DNA of 64,000 nt from UBA9732 sp003456855 (GTDB lineage: Bacteria > Spirochaetota > Spirochaetia > Sphaerochaetales > Sphaerochaetaceae): positions 14,640-78,639 of the forward strand of contig CAMOUY010000001.1 in assembly GCA_946626785.1 (NCBI GenBank), written 5' to 3'. Of the stretch, positions 61,801-64,000 are shown one piece after another. A program made the translations under genes and the position numbers. Every line of letters begins with the position of its first letter. The stretch's first letter is position 1. The notes under the pieces were generated by a model. It was not told the DNA's origin. It made no database searches and worked only from the letters and a program-made list of their open reading frames with translations.

Positions 61801-63009
61801 ATGAAAAAGCTATTTGTAATCTTGCTTCTTGTCTCCCTTGTCATGGGAGCTGTCTTTGCTCAGTCAATCTCTGAGAACCCGGAGGGCATGAAGCGTGTCA
61901 TCATACTGAACAACGCCTTTGAGGGACTCGAGGAAACAAGACAGTGCTATAACGCAAAGGAATGGCACAAGAGCTATAACCTCGGTGAGATCATCGATGC
62001 AAACTTCTGGTTCACACCAGCTGACGATGCAACAGTCACAGTCATGGCATATGCAGATCTCTACACTGACACATGCGATCTTGCAACATTCCGCGGAAAG
62101 TACGTCAGCTTCGTCAAGGACAATCCTGCCTACGACTACGACCTGTTCGTCGGTCCAAACCAGAAAGAGTCCTCAGATGTCTGGTACAAGGGTTGGGCGA
62201 TCATCGGAAACGAGGCCCTGGTCTTCATGCCGACAGAGGGAATCGAGGATCTTCTCTACTATGCTGAGAACATTGGTCTTGTCCCTGCAACAGGATTCAT
62301 CTTCGAGTCCGTCTCCGGAGAGAGCGTGACACTCACAGCAGCACAACTTGCTGATGCAAAGATCGTCTATGAGGGCGATGTCATCACACTGGTCTGCGGC
62401 GAGACAAAGCTTGCAAACGTCAAGAGCGTTACAGTCGAGGGCGTCACAAAGGATTCCAAGAATCTGGGCGAGGGTGTCTACCGCATGATCATGGCACTGA
62501 ATGCTGACGGAGTCTACGGAGTCGAGGCACCATATCTTCAGAACAGAGCTGGAACATGGTATCCAACAGCAAAGACTGCTTCACACAAGTTTGCAGGATG
62601 CTACTCAGTTGCTGAGATGTTCGCAAAGTTCGACGTCACACCATGCGCTGGTGTCCAGGTCATCTCCTATGCTGACGGCTACGCCAGAGAAGAGGAGTAC
62701 GAGCACTTCACAAAGAAGTTCATCGGCTGGCATGCAACAGGTGAGTACATCACAATGGGCCAGGAGCAGGCAAGAAAGGAGGATGCAGTATACAACGCAG
62801 GTTACTACATCCTTACAGACGATGCCTTCGTATACATCCCAGAGACCGGACTCAAGGTCGCTGATGCCTTCGAGAAGGTCGGAATGGCTGAGGTTGTCCA
62901 GTACAAGCTCACTTATGCAGACGGCAAGGTCGAGCTCAAGTATGCCGAGGAAGTCGCCGATCTGGTGCTTGCAGCTGACAGCACACTGGTTTCCATCGAA
63001 GCTAATTGA
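61801..63009 (+). CDS. secreted protein of unknown function made of two related halves
   Basis: A 402-aa protein that I do not recognise. A signal peptide (MKKLFVILLLVSLVMGAVFA) is likely cut after residue 20. The rest reads as two diverged copies: GEIIDANFWFTPADDATVTVMAYADLY ... WAIIGNEALVFMPTEGIEDLLYYAENIGLV in the first, and AEMFAKFDVTPCAGVQVISYADGY ... YYILTDDAFVYIPETGLKVADAFEKVGMA in the second, each opening with a strand RVIILNNAFEG or RMIMALNADGV. AAAGGAGAG precedes ATG 61801. It is likely periplasmic, since no lipobox is present. Confidence 0.78.
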   Translation: MKKLFVILLLVSLVMGAVFAQSISENPEGMKRVIILNNAFEGLEETRQCYNAKEWHKSYNLGEIIDANFWFTPADDATVTVMAYADLYTDTCDLATFRGKYVSFVKDNPAYDYDLFVGPNQKESSDVWYKGWAIIGNEALVFMPTEGIEDLLYYAENIGLVPATGFIFESVSGESVTLTAAQLADAKIVYEGDVITLVCGETKLANVKSVTVEGVTKDSKNLGEGVYRMIMALNADGVYGVEAPYLQNRAGTWYPTAKTASHKFAGCYSVAEMFAKFDVTPCAGVQVISYADGYAREEEYEHFTKKFIGWHATGEYITMGQEQARKEDAVYNAGYYILTDDAFVYIPETGLKVADAFEKVGMAEVVQYKLTYADGKVELKYAEEVADLVLAADSTLVSIEAN

Positions 63010-63033
63010 GTCAACAACTGATTTCTACAAGGT

Positions 63034-63070
63034 GACTGTCACAGCATCATACTGTGGCAGTCCCTTTTTT
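63034..63070 (+). terminator. terminator of the two-repeat secreted protein gene
   Basis: GACTGTCACAG and CTGTGGCAGTC pair over 11 positions with one G-U pair, followed by CCTTTTTT. Confidence 0.85.
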
Positions 63071-63083
63071 AAAGAGGTTTGAA

Positions 63084-64000
63084 ATGAAGAAAACAACAAA
63101 GCTAATTGCCTTTGCACTTCTGCTTGTTCTTGTTCTCTGTGGCTGTTCCAAGGCTGACTCCACAAGTTCACAGAGCTCTGCGGCCACCACAACACAGACC
63201 GCACAGGTGCAGGAAAGCGTTGCCTCCACAGAGGTCCAGCAAGAGGCACAGCCTGTAGTCGAAGAGGTTGTCGAAACCCCTGTAGTCTACGATTTTCCCA
63301 GTGACATTTTCGGCACTGGTGCCGTCGGTGCAAACGGAGCTGCCGCTTGTGCAAGTCCGATTGCGGCACAGATTGCCGTTGACATAATGGAGCGTGGCGG
63401 AAACGCCATCGACGCAGCTGTTGGCATGATCTATGCCGTTGGACTGCTTGAGCCGGCCGCAAGTGGAGTCGGTGGAGCAGGCCAGATGACCATCTACCTT
63501 GCTGACCAGAACAAGTACGTCAACATCGAGTACATGACCCAGGCCCCTGGCGCCGCAATCGCCGGAGAGATCGAGACATCAAGCTCTGACAATCCTCCTC
63601 AGGTCACGTCAATCGCCATCCCTGGTGTCGTCCACGGAACACTCACTGCACTGGAGACATGGGGAACAATGACAGCCAGAGAGGTTCTCCAGCCTGTCAT
63701 CGACCTTGCCAGAAACGGCTTCCCGGTAACCGAGAGATGGAACACCAACATCGAGGGACGTTACGCAAACCTCAGCGCCTATGACTACACACTGGGCCTG
63801 TACACCGATGAGGGCTTCCTGTACAGCGTGGGCGACACAGTCAAGAACAAGGACCTTGCAAATACGTTGGAGATCATTGCAGACCAGGGAATCAAGGGCT
63901 TCTACGACAGCGAGTTCACAGACAAGATGGTCGACTACATCCAGAGCCTTGGTGGAGTTCTGACCCACGAGGATTTCGCACAGTACTCTTCGGTCATCCG
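63084..64000 (+). CDS. ggt: gamma-glutamyltranspeptidase, lipoprotein, N-terminal part (3' end outside window)
   Basis: The first 305 residues of a protein cut by the window end. A lipoprotein signal peptide ends in LVLCGC with Cys21 lipidated, followed by a Ser/Thr/Gln/Val-rich spacer to about residue 70. Then the gamma-glutamyltransferase large-subunit opening appears: GANGAAACASPIAAQIAVDIMERGGNAIDAAVGMIYAVGLLEPAASGVGGAG, shown in residues about 80-130, and IPGVVHGTLTALETWGTM. The catalytic Thr and small subunit lie beyond the window. It would act on glutathione or gamma-glutamyl peptides outside the inner membrane. Confidence 0.92.
   Translation, partial: MKKTTKLIAFALLLVLVLCGCSKADSTSSQSSAATTTQTAQVQESVASTEVQQEAQPVVEEVVETPVVYDFPSDIFGTGAVGANGAAACASPIAAQIAVDIMERGGNAIDAAVGMIYAVGLLEPAASGVGGAGQMTIYLADQNKYVNIEYMTQAPGAAIAGEIETSSSDNPPQVTSIAIPGVVHGTLTALETWGTMTAREVLQPVIDLARNGFPVTERWNTNIEGRYANLSAYDYTLGLYTDEGFLYSVGDTVKNKDLANTLEIIADQGIKGFYDSEFTDKMVDYIQSLGGVLTHEDFAQYSSVI

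Overview
This window is the replication-origin region of a bacterial chromosome at mid GC content. I read it as a gut spirochaete, probably Sphaerochaeta- or Treponema-like, from gene order (dnaA-dnaN-recF-DUF721-rpmH-rnpA-yidC-jag, with gyrBA divergent), a cyclophilin-FKBP fusion of the kind known from Treponema, and alanine at the quinolone-determining position of GyrA. The lineage call is an inference; there is no rRNA or tRNA in the window.

Layout: 1-6.3 kb holds a YgiQ radical-SAM tail, nagA, pepD, an iron alcohol dehydrogenase, a YgjP-type metallopeptidase and a TraB-like membrane protein. 6.3-16 kb, almost all on the minus strand, holds radA, the fused prolyl isomerase, parB-parA, and gyrB-gyrA, with a small NifU-like gene and four perfect parS sites between parA and gyrA. 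16.2-23.8 kb on the plus strand is dnaA, a candidate oriC with variant DnaA boxes, dnaN, recF, DUF721/dciA, rpmH overlapping rnpA, yidC and jag. 23.8-36 kb holds pgsW, a Phd/RelE toxin-antitoxin pair, an SGNH lipoprotein, htpG, slyX, a WYL regulator, dnaE, yggT and recG.

36-38 kb is an accessory spot: a HEPN/MNT toxin-antitoxin module sits between two perfect 72-bp direct repeats and splits what was a two-gene operon (small HTH-like protein, GNAT acetyltransferase). 38.2-44.9 kb has rsmD, a three-subunit molybdenum-hydroxylase-like operon whose large subunit has lost its signature motifs, ligA, and a ModE-like regulator. The 44.9-45.3 kb gap holds a strong small-RNA candidate carrying two anti-Shine-Dalgarno segments. 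45.3-51.5 kb has argR, pgi, lemA with a DUF2207 membrane protein, and an overlapping pair of isoprenoid-kinase-like genes (VTE5-like and VTE6/DUF92-like). A strict 53-bp-period array of four hairpin repeats follows, next to an AT-rich PD-(D/E)XK-like gene. 52.7-64 kb has groEL (without groES), yajC-secD-secF, ispH, an M32 carboxypeptidase, a CDP-alcohol phosphatidyltransferase, a CitC-like gene without its usual N-terminal domain, a secreted protein built of two related halves, and the start of a gamma-glutamyltranspeptidase lipoprotein.

The best leads for something undescribed are the small RNA at about 45007-45079, the repeat-flanked HEPN/MNT insertion, the 53-bp hairpin array beside the nuclease-like gene, and the degenerate molybdenum-hydroxylase operon. 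Functions are assigned by eye from motifs; no database search was run.
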